Below are positions 1 to 10,769 of a DNA stretch of 64,000 bases, in pieces; the first letter of the stretch is position 1; each line of letters starts with the position of its first letter. The notes beneath the pieces are model-generated. The model saw nothing but the letters and a program-made list of their open reading frames with translations. It had not been told where the DNA came from and ran no database searches. Both the position numbers and the translations under genes were made by a program. The DNA is from Isoetes taiwanensis (lineage: Eukaryota > Streptophyta > Lycopodiopsida > Isoetales > Isoetaceae): positions 2,344,606-2,408,605 of the forward strand of contig JAJEKV010000095.1 in NCBI GenBank assembly GCA_021234155.1, given 5' to 3'.

Positions 1-77
1 GCATTGGCAAAATACATTAAGGCAAAAATCATAACTGGGTGCATCTATGTGTGCATATTTTAAAGGTTACATGTCAG

Positions 78-176
78 AGGCTGAAGGAAACTCTAATTGA
101 GATTAGGGATGGTATTGAAAGGCATGCAGCAGCCAAGCTTGCAGTTATCTTATTTGGAAATAAAGATCCTGCGCCA
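78..176 (+). pseudogene. Exon-like gene fragment, probably captured by the Helitron
   Basis: After a possible splice acceptor (CAG at 75-77), 33 codons are open before a TAA at 177. They read as ordinary protein: RLKETLIEIRDGIER, then a hydrophobic stretch ending LFGNKDPAP. A second exon-like piece lies 350 bp downstream on the same strand. I do not recognise the parent gene. Helitrons often carry gene fragments, so capture is the likely explanation (inference). Confidence 0.35.
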
Positions 177-523
177 TAACCCACTGGGACTGGCAAGCCT
201 ACAACAGCAAATTTTACAGGATGCACAACATGGATTGGTTTGTGTTGCATCCAATATTGCAGTAAATAATATTGTGGAACGGCTTGCATGCCACGGGAAT
301 TCATTACTTTTGCGTTTTCAATGGTGCATATTCTAGGTAGGAGCATTGATCATTTTTGTGATATTATGCAGTATCAAATTAGTCCCAGTAGGTCATCCGC
401 CCATTGACAGTGCACGTTAATTTGTCTGATTGTGCACTTGATGTGCAAATTGCCTTATAACTGGCTGATCCCATGATTGAGAATTATGTTCTTATGTTTG
501 TAATCATTGTATTTCCAGTACAG

Positions 524-577
524 GTGCTTAAAAGAGATGGCAGGGCAATTGCAAATGACATTAGAAAGGAATTGGAG
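524..577 (+). pseudogene. Exon-like gene fragment, probably captured by the Helitron
   Basis: A 54-nt open segment encodes VLKRDGRAIANDIRKELE. Upstream is a T-rich tract with TTTCCAG at 512-518 and a second AG at 522-523. Downstream is a GAG|GT donor at 575-579. A short, phase-0, codon-like segment between splice-like sites suggests a real internal exon of a host gene. The parent gene is not recognised. Confidence 0.4.
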
Positions 578-1560
578 GTATCCATCACATCATACTCGGA
601 ATCTTCATTTTCATGATATTATTCAATTCATGAGCATGATTAAAAAGTGTATTCACTTATAGGTTCTCAATAGGATATTACCTTGAATATCGTCATTATT
701 GATAAAGTTGCACAAGCTATGGAGGTCATCTGTTGGACAACAATATTAAAGGTCTGGGTTTCTCTAGGTTTATAGTCAATATAAAGTTTATGTGAGTCTG
801 TAGAACAGGGACGGAGGTGCATCTTGGCAAGTGAGCACTTATAGTTTCCTTCTACCATACAGGCAGGCAAATGCCTTTTTCAGTATATATTCATACGAAA
901 TGAAGGCTCTGTTCTAAAAATCCTGTTTTGCTTCACATAACGTGCCAAAATTTTGTTTTGCTATAGACCTGGATATACAAGGAGCATATGGAAAGACCCA
1001 TATGTTTAAGCAGCAGGCAAATATCCAAATTGAACTCTAATCTCTTCAATTTGAAGTGCCATTTTATGCTGTTTATTTCTTTGTTTTGTACATCTATTGC
1101 AGCTACTAACAACAATTTGCAAAAGTTTGAAAAGTAATGGAACCTCTGGCTGAATATGAGACAGAGATGGGCGGTCTTTTGCAAGATTTTGAACAACAAT
1201 ATCACATGAGCAAAGTCTATTCATGTGGACGTTGGTATATTGTCTCCCATCCTAGAACATTTCAGATGAGCATTTAGGCCATTATGTATTGTTTAAACCA
1301 CGTATAGGAAGCATATATAAGAACAAACAGGAAGCTTATGCCATTATGTATAAACTGTTCAAACCACATATAAGAAGCAGATATCTTAAGAAGAAAAAGA
1401 AGGGTACATTAATTGGAAACCATTCACAATGAATTATGTTAAAAAAATTTAAGGCTGCGAGGTTCTCGGATTGAGCTATAATAGTTCATACAAATTTTTA
1501 AACCTAGACTATTGTCTCAACCCATTAATTATATGCTTATAATACAAAACATAATACGTT

Positions 1561-1685
1561 CATTGACAAGTTTCTAACCTTAGCCCAACCTTTGGGTTTG
1601 GTTTGTTAGTAAGTTATATCATTGACAAGTTTCTAACCTTAGCCCAACAATATTGGGCCTCTGGGTTTGGTTTGGTAAGTTATAT
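1561..1685. repeat. Tandem duplication of about 60 bp
   Basis: Two adjacent copies start CATTGACAAGTTTCTAACC (about 1561 and 1620) and end GTAAGTTATAT. The second copy contains GCCCAACAATATTGGGC, a hairpin like those near Helitron 3' ends, which may be an older Helitron relic. Confidence 0.7.
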
Positions 1686-1814
1686 TGATATCAAATATAA
1701 AATCCAAACATATCAAATAAAATAGGCAAATTAGATAGAGTCGCGTTATAGAGTGCCTCGATTTGTTTGCTAAAATTTTCACATGCAAATAACATACATA
1801 TGTTAGAGGAGCTT

Positions 1815-1908
1815 ACTTTACCATACGCACAAACAAGCTCCCAATATAAGCCCCACCCAAACTTTACCATAGGCACAAACAAGCTCCCAATATAAGCCCC
1901 ACCCAATG
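1815..1908. repeat. Tandem duplication of about 46 bp
   Basis: Two head-to-tail copies beginning CTTTACCATA and ending AAGCCCCACCCAA differ at only one or two positions, so the duplication is recent. No coding function is seen. Confidence 0.75.
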
Positions 1909-2043
1909 TAACATATAACATATTGTTCACTATGTTCCCTTATAGCCAGTGTTAATAATATCGTAGCATCATTGACATGTTTCAAAATTTGCCCTAATTT
2001 GTATGGTGACACTCTCCCAAATCGATAGCTTCTGGATTAGTTT

Positions 2044-2065
2044 AAAAAAAAAAAAAAAAAAAAAA
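2044..2065. repeat. Poly(A) run of 22
   Basis: An uninterrupted A22 lies inside the left Helitron. It could be a retroposon tail or a simple homopolymer. No LINE-like body is recognisable before it. Confidence 0.7.
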
Positions 2066-2195
2066 GGCTTTGGTAAAAAGGCACATCTTTTAACCTTTTT
2101 CCTCCTGCGGACATGGCTCCTTTTGGGCCCTCTTATGCTATATAATTCACCACCTTAAGTTAACTTTTAACACTCAAAGAGGAGCAAGAAGTTTG

Positions 2196-2366
2196 AAGGC
2201 CCATGATGAGCAAGCACCCATCTATGACAAGCTTGAAGAAGACGGACAACTGGAGACTGAAGAGCAACAAGCACAAAATTAGGAGAGCGAGGACCAACAT
2301 ATGCAAGACCAGCAACCAGGGTTCAATCATGACTTGGTTGAGATACCTGAAGAATGCATCGTTGAT
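2196..2366 (+). pseudogene. Acidic, glutamine-rich coding fragment with one stop
   Basis: This frame gives 57 codons with a single internal TAG. The composition is protein-like: KLEEDGQLETEEQQAQN, stop, ESEDQHMQDQQPGFNHDLV and an acidic tail. The Gln/Glu/Asp richness and near-open frame suggest a decayed coding region carried in the Helitron, either a host gene piece or part of a retroelement polyprotein. It is not assigned to a family. Confidence 0.35.
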
Positions 2367-2432
2367 TGACATAACGAAGCCAGATGTGCACTTGCTGTAA
2401 GGCAAGGCCATCTTGACACCAAAGAGTGAAAA

Positions 2433-2469
2433 CACGCATCCCAAAGCATCCCAAAGCATCCCAAAGCAT
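2433..2469. repeat. Short tandem repeat (CCCAAAGCAT)n
   Basis: Three copies of a 10-11 bp unit lie just before the Helitron 3' hairpin. Confidence 0.7.
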
Positions 2470-2551
2470 TTACAAGCTCTCAACTTATGCCCAGCAACGC
2501 TGGGCACCATTACTAGTAGGGACTATAAAATAATATGAACAAGCTCCTACA

Positions 2552-2633
2552 CGTGGATGATAGGATTCGAACCTATGTGAGCAAAGCCCACATGATTTCT
2601 AGTCATGCCCAATAATCACTCTGGCACATCCAC
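2552..2633 (-). tRNA. tRNA-Ser(AGA), near-intact
   Basis: It is 82 nt with a 7-bp acceptor stem GTGGATG/CATCCAC, anticodon loop CTAGAAA (anticodon AGA), long variable arm and B box GGTTCGAATCC. The A box has one change: AGTGATTA where the clean copy at 10770 has AGTGGTTA. That hits the conserved D-loop GG, so activity is uncertain. Confidence 0.85.
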
Positions 2634-2813
2634 GCCAGCATGTGGAATACTTCCGATACTTCTTAGATCATTGAGATATTTAGGAGGATAGGATTTGGCT
2701 AGTCATTTATTCTCTTTCATTCTGATGTTTGATGGTTGGAAGAGCAAGATTAGCTTCGATCTCATTTCTCACCCTATGGTGCAATCGATTGCTTAGTTAT
2801 CCTTATGTCATTA

Positions 2814-5692
2814 CTAGTTAAGGTGCCAAAAGTTCTTTGGTTTAGCAATAATAAACTGCAAAATGATATCTTTAGGAGGGATTGTTAAATGTATTCATGT
2901 TTTAAAATTAGATAAGCAAGAGCATTAAATACATTTAAGCCATTCATTGCTTTTCCCTTTTCCTTTGCCTTTGTCTACTAATTTTTTTTTTTTCTATTTC
3001 CCTTGCCTTTCTTTTCCATTATTCCATTTTCCCTTTTCCCTGTTAATTTTTTGATTCCCATTTTCCTTTTCTATTTTCCATACATTCCCTTTTCTCCAAT
3101 TTGTGGTTGCCCTTTTCCTTTGAACTTGCCCTTTCCATCTCTCTTTGAAAATTTTGCTGCTTGAACCAAGCCTTCCAGTCCATTTTTTTTAAGTTTTGCA
3201 GATTGCTTCCCCTTTCAAAGACAATTTCCCTTTTTTTATGCCTTTCTTTTCAAGCATTTTCCATCCTTTTAACCTGATTTGCCATCAAATAATGATAAAT
3301 TCTTCCGTCTTCCCTTCTTTCTAGTGCCCTTTTTCTTTCATATTCCCCCTCCTTTTTTCTTTTTCCATATTCAGTTTACATTTTCCATGTCCATTTTTCC
3401 TGTCGGGTTTTCCCTTTCCTTGGAATTTCCCTCCTCTTTGTTGCCATGAACTTTTCTTCTATTTTTTCATTGACTTTTGTTTCGTTTCCCTTCATTTTCC
3501 TTTCTTCCATTTTCCCTCCTCCCCAAAATTTCCTTTTTCCTTCTCCTTTTAATTTTGCAATTTTGCTCTTCCTTTTTGTTCATCTCCCTTTGTATTTTAA
3601 CCATTTTACCTCCCTTTTGCCTTTTTAAGTTTATTTTTTTTCCTTTTTGCGTTTTCCTTTTCCATTTTCCCTCCTTGCTTTTTCTAGATTTTGATCTGAA
3701 ACCTTTCCCATTTTTCCACAAAATTTTCACAAATCCCTTTTTCCTTTTTTACTTTATTTTTGATTTTTTCTTTTCTCCCATTCCATCCCTATAATAACCC
3801 TTTCCCCTTTTTTCCCTTTTCCTTTGTCTTTTCTTTAAACAACATTACTAATGGCCTTTCCTTCCCTTTTCCTCCCGACCCTTTCTCTCTTAAAGCTTTT
3901 ATTAGGTAATCCTTTTCCCTTCCATTTCCCTCTCTTCCACCTCCTTTTCCTTATCTTTTCCAAAACTTTTTCTCATGTCAAGTTTCCATTCCCTTTTTTC
4001 TCTTCCCTTTTCTGAGGGGCCATTTCAAGTTCCTAACTTTGCCCAACAATTTCCCTCTTTCCTTTTCTCGTAAGTCTTTTTTCTTTCCCTTTCTTCCGTC
4101 TTTTGTTCTTTCTTTCCTTTTCCCCATTCCTCCTCTTTTCTCTCTTCCTTTTTAAAGAGGAGCTTCTCCCTTCTTTTCTCTTCCTCTTTTCCCCATGCCC
4201 TTTTCCCTTTTAGGTCCTCCTTTTTCCCTTTAACATATCTTCCCTATTTATCTCTTTCCTTTTGTTTAATCCTTTTCCTTCCTTTTTTCTCCTTTCCCTT
4301 TTTTTTTGCTCTTCCCTTTCCATTGTCTCTTTTTCTCCTCCATTTTCCTTTTTGCCCCTTTTTCCTCTCCCATTTTCTCCTTCCCCTTATTTCCCTTTTC
4401 CTCATCCCCTTTTTCCTCATCACCCCTTTTCCTCTTCCCTTTTTGTCTTTACACCTCACCCTTTCCCTCTTCTCCCTTTTGTTTTGTGCTTTTTGCCTTT
4501 CTTTTCTCCCGGCTTTCTTTTCCTTTCTCTTTTTTGTGCTTTTTCCATTTTCTTTTTTCCCCACCCTTTTCCGTGCCCATTTTCCAAAGTTCCTTTTCTC
4601 CCCCTTTTTCCCCTTTCCCCTTTTTTTACCTTTTCTTTTCTTTTTCCCTTTTCCTTTTCCCTTCCCTCCCTCCACCCTTTTCCTCATCCCTTTTCAACTT
4701 CCCTTTTCTCCTATCCTCATCCTTTCCATCTTCTCATTTTTGTAGTGTCCTTTTTTTCTTTATTTTCCCTTCCCTTTCTCGTGCTCTTTTCCCTTTCCTT
4801 TTTCCCTTTCTTTCTTTCCCTTTTACCCGTGCCTTTTGCCTTTCATTTTGCCTTTTTCTCCTCCCTTTTCCTTTTCCCTTTCCTCTTCAGACATTAGAGC
4901 ATGGCCAATCATGATGGTGGGAAGTCGTGTGATAAATCTCGGTCTTCGGATGCAATTAGTTGATCTCAACCATCCAAATTAGGGTTTGATTCATGACATA
5001 CGCTAAAACCCCCTTTTCCCTTCCCTCATCCCCCTTTTCCTCATCCCCCTTTTCCTCCCTTTTACAAAATTCCTCCCCCTTTCCCTCTTCTCCTTTTGTA
5101 TTGTCCCTTTTTTGCTTTTCTTTTCTCTCCCTTTCTTTTCCTTTCTCTTTTTGTGCTTTTTGCCATTTCTTTTCCCCTTTTAATTAACAAGCACATCACT
5201 TTGCCCTTTTCTCCTCCTTTTTCTCCTTTTCCCCACCTTTTTCCTCTTCCCCTTTCCTGTGTTCCTTTTCTTCCCTAATCCTCCCTTTCTTTTTTCCTTT
5301 TTTTTCCCATTTTCTTTTCTTTTCCTTTTCCTTTTCCTTCCTCCTTCCACCCTTTTTCTCATCCCTTTTCAACTTCCCTTTTTACTCCTATCCTCATCCT
5401 TTCCATCTTCTCATTTTTTTGTAGTGTCCTTTTTCTTTATTTTCCCTTCCAAACTTTTCTCTTTTCTCTTTCTTTTTCCCTTTCTTTCTTTCCCTTTTAC
5501 CGTGCCTTTTGCCTTTCATTTTGCCTTTTCTCCTCCCTTTTCCTCCCTTTCCTCTTCAGACATTAGAGCATGGCCAATCATGATGGTGGGAAGTAGTGAT
5601 AAATCTTTAGCCTTGGATGCAATTAGTTGATCTCAACCATCCAAATTAGGGTTTGATTCATGACATCTCATTTAAAACTTTATAATATAAGA
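2814..5692 (-). mobile_element. Non-autonomous Helitron carrying a homopurine tract
   Basis: Minus-strand element of 2.88 kb. The 3' end is CTAG at 2814-2817 (read from +), with hairpin CCAAAAGTTCTTTGG at 2826-2840. The 5' end is TCTTATATTATAAAG, i.e. GA at 5691-5692 on +. The flanks GTCATTA|TCAACATGG rebuild uninterrupted array sequence, showing clean A|T insertion. The interior is almost pure pyrimidine on + (purine on the Helitron sense strand). It includes a duplicated block of about 670 bp: the segment AGACATTAGAGCATGGCC plus about 110 bp of unique sequence occurs at 4890 and 5558. No transposase is encoded, so it must have moved in trans. Confidence 0.88.
2940..5552. repeat. Polypyrimidine tract (homopurine on the minus strand)
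   Basis: About 2.6 kb of C/T-rich low-complexity sequence, interrupted by the unique block near 4885-5010. Long apparent proteins rich in Phe, Ser and Pro (or Lys, Arg and Gly in the other direction) are composition artefacts. The recurring word is CCCTTTTCC, with sparse CATGCC or CGTGCC punctuation. Confidence 0.9.
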
Positions 5693-5770
5693 TCAACATG
5701 GTTTAATGCATTAAATCTTCTTTTGGCTCTTGCGCCAAGAACAAAATTAGAAGAGTTAAACCACCAGGGA

Positions 5771-5841
5771 TGCATTGGCGAGAATCGAACTTCCGTGCAT
5801 CTTGAAGTGGCGGTACTATTCTACCACTAGACCACCAATGC
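5771..5841 (-). tRNA. tRNA-Gly relic
   Basis: 71 nt with acceptor GCATTGG/CCAATGC and the A-box region TGGTCTAGTGGTAG. The T arm reads as AGTTCGATTCTC. The anticodon stem does not fold like the copy at 11109, because bases are lost or changed around GTGGCGG. It is either decayed or mis-called. Confidence 0.6.
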
Positions 5842-6254
5842 ACAAGTAATACAAATAAATACCTTCTTAATTAACAAGCACATACAACCAACTCAATCAA
5901 ATGCATCTCATAATCCAGTTCTCAAAAAAATATCGTGGTCGTACAATAAGGTGCAGGAATGGTTGTTCTTCTAATAAGTCCAAACAAATGATTATGCCAA
6001 GGCATAAAGCGACAAGATTTGCTCAATCACCGTTTTTCCATGCTTGAACTTGATATCATAAAAATTGAAAGAATTAACATGTGAATGAGTAACAATGTTG
6101 AGCATTGGTGTGCCACTAATGGGGGCTATGCATAAACTCTAGAATATTAGCGTCAAAGGAAGAGTGCGTAGGGAATCTGAATGACAAACTCTAAATATTA
6201 ATCGAATGGACGTATGTGATAGGGACTATAAAATAATATGAACAAGCTCCTACA

Positions 6255-6336
6255 CGTGGATGATAGAATTCGAACCTATGCGAACAAAGCCCACATGATT
6301 TCTAATCATGCCCAATAACCACTCTGGCACATCCAC
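6255..6336 (-). tRNA. tRNA-Ser(AGA), near-intact
   Basis: 82 nt with intact acceptor, A box (GCCAGAGTGGTTA), anticodon AGA in loop TTAGAAA with U33, and T loop TTCGAAT. The T stem has one G-U pair. Folding looks possible. Confidence 0.85.
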
Positions 6337-6541
6337 GCCAGCATGTGGAATACTTCTTAGATCATTGAGATATTTAGGAGGATAGGATTTAGCTAGTCAT
6401 TTATTCTCTCTCATTCTGATGTTTGATGGTAGCTTCGATCTCATTTCTCACCCTTATGTCATTATCAACATGGTTTAATGCATTAAATCTTCTTTTTGGC
6501 TCTTGCGCCAAGAACAAAATTAGAAGAGTTGAACCACAGGA

Positions 6542-6612
6542 TGCATTGGCCGAGAATCGAACTTCAGTGCATCTTGTGGCGAGGTACTATTCTACCACTA
6601 GACCACCAATGC
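6542..6612 (-). tRNA. tRNA-Gly, altered anticodon arm
   Basis: 71 nt with a good acceptor stem and A box. The segment TTCAGTGCATCTTGTGGCGA replaces the T-stem/anticodon-stem sequence found at 11109, so a standard cloverleaf does not form. Confidence 0.55.
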
Positions 6613-7028
6613 ACAAGTAATATAAATGAATATTTTCTTAATTAACAAGCACATACAACAAACTCAATTAAATGCATCTCATAATCCAGTTCGCAAAAAA
6701 ATATCGTGGTCGTACAATAAGATGTAGGAATGGTTGTTCTTCTAATAAGTCCAAACAAATGATTATGCCAAGGCATAAAGCGACAAGATTTGCTCAATCA
6801 CCGTGTTTTTCCATGCTTGAGCTTGATATCATAAAAATTGAAAAGAATTAACATGTGAATGAGTAACAATGTTGAGCATTAAATGTGCCACTAATGGAGG
6901 CTATGCATAAACCCTAGAATATTAGCGTCGATGGAAGAGTGCATAGGAATTTGAATGACAAACTCTAAGTATTAATCGAATGGGCGTATGTGATAGTAGG
7001 ACTATAAAATAATATGAACAAGCTCCTA

Positions 7029-7109
7029 CGTGGATGATAGGATTCAAACCTATGCGAACAAAGCCCACATGATTTCTAGTCATGCCCAATAACCACTCGA
7101 CACATCCAC
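7029..7109 (-). tRNA. tRNA-Ser(AGA), one base short
   Basis: 81 nt. The anticodon loop CTAGAAA is intact. The T loop is TTTGAAT (C56 to U, a CpG-decay type change), and the D arm has CTCGACAC where clean copies have CTCTGGCAC (read on +). Confidence 0.65.
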
Positions 7110-7319
7110 GGCGACATGTGGAATACTTCCGATTCTTCTTAGATCATTGAGATATTTAGGAGGATAGGATTTGGCTAGTCATTTGTTCTCTCTCATTCTG
7201 ATGTTTGATGGTTGGAAGAGCAAGATTAGCTTCGATCTCATTTCTCACGGTTTAATGCATTAAATCTTCTTTTTGGCTCTTGCGCCAAGAACAAAATTGA
7301 AAGAGTTGAACCACGGGGA

Positions 7320-7387
7320 TGCATTGGCGAGAATCGAACTTCGGTGCATTCCGTGGCGGTACTATTCTACCACTAGACCACCAATGC
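7320..7387 (-). pseudogene. tRNA-Gly relic
   Basis: 68 nt, three short of 71. Acceptor stem and A box are kept. The anticodon arm is shortened. Confidence 0.55.
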
Positions 7388-7805
7388 ACAAGTAATACAA
7401 ATGAATACCTTCTTAATTAACAAGCACATACAACCAGCTCAATCAAATGCATCTCATAATCCAGTTCTCAAAAAAATATCTTGGTGATACAATAAGATGT
7501 AGAATGGTTGTTCTTCTAATAAGTCCAAACAAATGATTATGCCAAGGCATAAAGCGACAAAAGATTTGCTCAATCACCGTGTTTTTTCCATGCTTGAACT
7601 TGATATCATAAAAATTGAAAAAATTAACATGTGAATGAGTAACAATGTCGAGCATTAAATGCCACCACTAATGGGGGCTATGCATAAACTCTAGAATATT
7701 GCGCCCGATGGAAGAGTGCGTAGGGAATTTGAATGACAAACTCTAAATATTAATCGAATGGGCGTATGTGATAGGGGACTATAAAATAATATGAACAAGC
7801 TCCTA

Positions 7806-7886
7806 CGTGGATGATAGGATTCAAACCTATCGCGAGCAAAGCCCACATGATTTCTAGTCATGCCCAATAACCACTCGCACATCCAC
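7806..7886 (-). tRNA. tRNA-Ser(AGA), small indels
   Basis: 81 nt. The anticodon loop is intact. The T loop has the C56-to-U change. The D arm is short (ACTCGCAC) and the variable arm has an extra CG. Confidence 0.6.
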
Positions 7887-8132
7887 GGCGACATGTGGAA
7901 TACTTCCAATCTTCTTAGATCATTGAGATATTTAGGAGGATAGGATTTGGCTAGTCATTTATTCTCTCTCATTACGATGTTTGATGGTTGGAAGAAAAGA
8001 TTAGCAAATTTCTCACCCTATGGTGCAATCGATTGCTTTCGATTATCCTTATTTTATCAACATGGTTTAATGCATTAAATCTTCTTTTTGGCTCTTGCGC
8101 CAAGAACAAAATTAGAAGAGTTGAACCCGGGA

Positions 8133-8200
8133 TGCATTGGCGAGAATCGAACTTCGGTGCATGCGTGGCAGGTACTATTCTACCACTAGACCACCAATGC
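8133..8200 (-). pseudogene. tRNA-Gly relic
   Basis: 68 nt. The acceptor and A box are kept, but the anticodon arm is shortened relative to the 11109 copy. Confidence 0.55.
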
Positions 8201-8610
8201 ACAAGTAATACAAATGAATACCTTCTTAATTAACAAGCACATACAACCAACTCAATCAAATGCATCTCATAATCCAGTTCTCAAAAAAATATCGTGGTGA
8301 TACAATAAGGTGCGAGGAATGGTTGTTCTTCTAATAAGTCCAAACAAATGATTATGCCAAGGCATCAAAGCGACAAGATTTGCTCAATCACGTGTTCTTC
8401 CATGCTTGAACTTGATATCATAAAAAATTGAAAGAATTAACATGTGAATGAGTAACAATGTCGAGCATTGGTGTGCCACTAATGGGGGCTACGCATAAAC
8501 TCTAGAATATTGCGCCAGTGGAAGAGTGCGTAGGGAATCTGAATGACAAACTCTAAATATTAATCGAATGGACGTATGTGATAGGGACTATCCTATATTA
8601 TAATGTTTTC

Positions 8611-9168
8611 ACGTGGATGATAGTTTTCCATCAATCCCTAAATCTAAAGGTGTAGATTTGATGATTTCTAGTCATGATTTTATTGCAATAACCAAGGAAA
8701 GGGGAGAATAAAAAGGAAAAGTCCAGGAAATGGGGAATAAAGGGCATGGGAAAAGGGATCAAAAAGAAATATTTAAAAGGAAAAAGGATATGGGAAAATG
8801 GCTAGTCATTTAATCTCTCTCATTCAAAGTTTGATGGTTGGAAGGGAGAAAGGGCAATGAGGAAAAGAGTGGAGAAAGGAGGAGACCCTAAGGAAAAAAA
8901 ACAAATGCATTCTTCGGGAAGGAAAAAAAAATTATCAAAGGAAAAAATAGGTTTAAAAATTAAATCTTCTTTTTGGAAGAGGGAGATGGGAAAACAAAAT
9001 AGGAAAAAGGGAAAAGGAAAATGTTGGCGAAAAGGATCGAAAAGGAAGGGAAAAAAAGAGCATGGAAAAAGTAAAAAAAAGGGGAGGGAGAACCACTAGG
9101 GAAATGCACAAGGATAATAGAAATGGAGGAAAAAAACCTTCTTAAAAGGTAACAAACACATACAACCA
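8611..9168. other. Interleaved array-unit and Helitron sequence (probable consensus chimera)
   Basis: Array-unit fragments appear in the correct order within Helitron sequence: tRNA-Ser 3' end at 8611-8623, Ser anticodon arm at 8661-8676, spacer at 8800-8843, TAAATCTTCTTTTTGG at 8961-8976, a tRNA-Gly-like piece at 9021-9041, ACCACTAG at 9092-9099, and downstream spacer at 9120-9168. Purine-rich Helitron sequence fills the gaps. Alternation at 15-100 bp scale is not expected of a transposon insertion. It is what a consensus built from two overlapping alternatives would produce. Confidence 0.7.
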
Positions 9169-10605
9169 AAGGGAAAGAGAAAAGAAAAAGCAATGAGGGA
9201 GAAAAGAAAAAAAAGGCAAAAAAGGGGGAGGTTAGGGAAAGGAAAAAAAAAAAAGGGGGGTGGAAAGATAAAAAGGAAAAGGCAAATAGACACGAGGAAA
9301 AGGGGAAGAGGGGAAAGGGAAAAGGGAAGGAATGAAGAAGGGTGAGGAAGGGATAAATGGCATGGGAAAAAGAGAAATCCTTGAGGAGGGAAAGGGAAGG
9401 AAAAAAAAGGCAATGGGATAAAAAAGAGGAAAGGGTATGGAAAGGAGGAAAATTGAAGCGAAAAAGGGGAAGAGGAGAATGATGTAGAGAAGTGAAGGGA
9501 AAAAGGGCATTCAAAAAGAGAAAGAGAAGGGAAAAAAAGGAATGCAGAAAGGGGAAACGGGAAGGGAAAATGAGCACGAGGGAAATGGAAAATGGGAAGG
9601 AGAAGGGAAAAAAGGCACGGGGAAAAGGGAAAAGGTGAGAAAAGGGGAAAAAGGAAGGGAAAAAGCGAAAAGAAAAAAGAAAAAAGGAGGAGGGACGTGT
9701 GCAGGGAAAAGAGAAAGAGGATGGAGAAAGGAGAAAAAGATCGGGGAAAAGGAAACGCCATTGGAAAAGGGAAAAGGAAAGAGAAAATGAAAAGGAAAGG
9801 GAAAGGGGGGAAGAAAGTGAAAAAGGACACAGGAAGAGAGGAAAGGATGAAAAGGGAAGGGAAAGAAAAAAGAACAAAAGGGAGGTGGAAAGGAAAAAAA
9901 GGAAAGGAAAAAAGGGCACGAGGAATGGGGAAGAGGGAAATGAGAAAAGAGAGGGGGAAAATGGCATGAAAAAGGGAAGAAAAAAAAGTATGGGACAAGG
10001 GAAAAAAAAAAGAAAATAAACGGAGAAAGGGCATGAGGAAAACAGGAAGAGGGTGCGAAAAAGAAGAAAAGGGGCACATAAAAAAGGGGGAAAAAGGGAA
10101 GGAAAAAAGGGCACAAGGAATGGAGAAGAGGGAAAAAAAAGAGAGGAGGAGAAGGGCATGAAAAGAGGCAGAGAGGAAGGGTGAGAAAAAAGGAAAAAGT
10201 GAAGGGAAAAAGAGCATGGGACAATGGAAAATAAAAAAAATAAAGGTAGGGAGAAGGGGCACGAGAAAAAAGGGAAGAGGGTGCGGAAAAGAAGAAAAGG
10301 GACATGAAAAAAGTTGGGAAAAAGGGCATGGGAAAAGGGAAATAGAAAAGGAAAACGAAGGGGGGAAGGAAAGGGAAAAAAGGTACAGGAAAAAGGGGAA
10401 GGGCTGGGAAAGGATGAAAGGGAAGGAAAAATAATCTGTCAGAAAAAGGAGAAAGGGAAAAGCGGGATAAAAAGAAAAGGGGAAAAGGAAAAAGGAAAAA
10501 AAAAATGTGTAGGGAAAAAGAAAAAGGAAAGTGTGTAGGAAAATAGGAAAAAAGGAAAAGAAAAAAAGGGAAATACGGGATAGAGCAAAAGGCAAAGAAA
10601 AAGGG
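8690..10605. repeat. Homopurine tract with GGGCAYG punctuation
   Basis: About 1.9 kb of A/G on the plus strand, built of variants of GGGAAAAGG. At irregular intervals it is punctuated by GGGCATG, GGGCACGAGG or GGCACGGGG, e.g. near 9357, 9616, 9915, 10028, 10108, 10155, 10257 and 10324. It looks like a degenerate minisatellite. Frames of up to about 500 codons on the minus strand are artefacts of composition. Confidence 0.9.
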
Positions 10606-10744
10606 AAACAATACTTGAGTGCACAAAAACATCTTGAGCTTAAATTCTATTATCTAAGATTTATGAAAAGGAGTTGAGCTGAACATGTTTCCCTCCATAC
10701 AGGTTTTCAACATATGCCCAGCAACGCTGGGCACCATTACTAGT

Positions 10745-10748
10745 AAAA
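10745..10748 (-). terminator. Pol III terminator for tRNA-Ser
   Basis: TTTT on the minus strand, about 21 nt after the tRNA-Ser 3' end at 10770. The same ATTTTAT stands downstream of most Ser copies, so the unit has its own termination signal. Confidence 0.5.
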
Positions 10749-10769
10749 TAATATGAACAAGCTCCTACA

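Larger units (their letters stand above)
1..2516 (+). mobile_element. Helitron (3' portion, 5' end outside window)
   Basis: The right end has the Helitron 3' signature: a 7-bp-stem hairpin GCCCAGCAACGCTGGGC at 2489-2505, then CTAG at 2513-2516. It is followed at once by array sequence starting TAGGGACTATAAAAT, which fits insertion between A and T without target duplication. No array sequence occurs to its left, so the 5' TC end lies outside the window or is unrecognised. No RepHel (Rep/helicase) protein is visible, so it is probably non-autonomous. The interior has exon-like fragments, local tandem duplications and a poly(A) run. The same hairpin and terminus recur at 10716-10743. Confidence 0.8.
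8591..10743 (+). mobile_element. Non-autonomous Helitron carrying a homopurine tract
   Basis: Plus-strand element of 2.15 kb. The 5' end TCCTATATTATAATG follows array text ending GGGACTA. The 3' end has hairpin GCCCAGCAACGCTGGGC at 10716-10732 and CTAG at 10740-10743, followed by TAAAATAATATG. The two flanks join to give GGACTATAAAATAAT, the normal unit sequence, so insertion was between A and T. Its 5' terminus resembles those of the Helitrons ending at 5692, 20716 and 31086. The interior is homopurine on this (sense) strand. Its first 580 bp are interleaved with pieces of the array unit (see 8611-9168). Confidence 0.88.

Noticed and set aside
4244-5630. Lys/Arg/Gly-rich and Phe/Ser/Pro-rich frames
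   Set aside because: Same composition artefact inside the first Helitron.
5842-6254. A snoRNA joined to tRNA-Gly, as in known plant dicistronic tRNA-Gly-snoRNA genes
   Set aside because: No C box (RTGATGA) and D box (CTGA) pair is placed just downstream of the Gly gene, and a T run follows within about 22 nt.
8960-10632. Open frames of 373-499 codons on the minus strand, rich in Phe, Ser, Pro and Leu
   Set aside because: They lie in the homopurine tract and stop codons are rare there because of composition. All frames on that strand are open.
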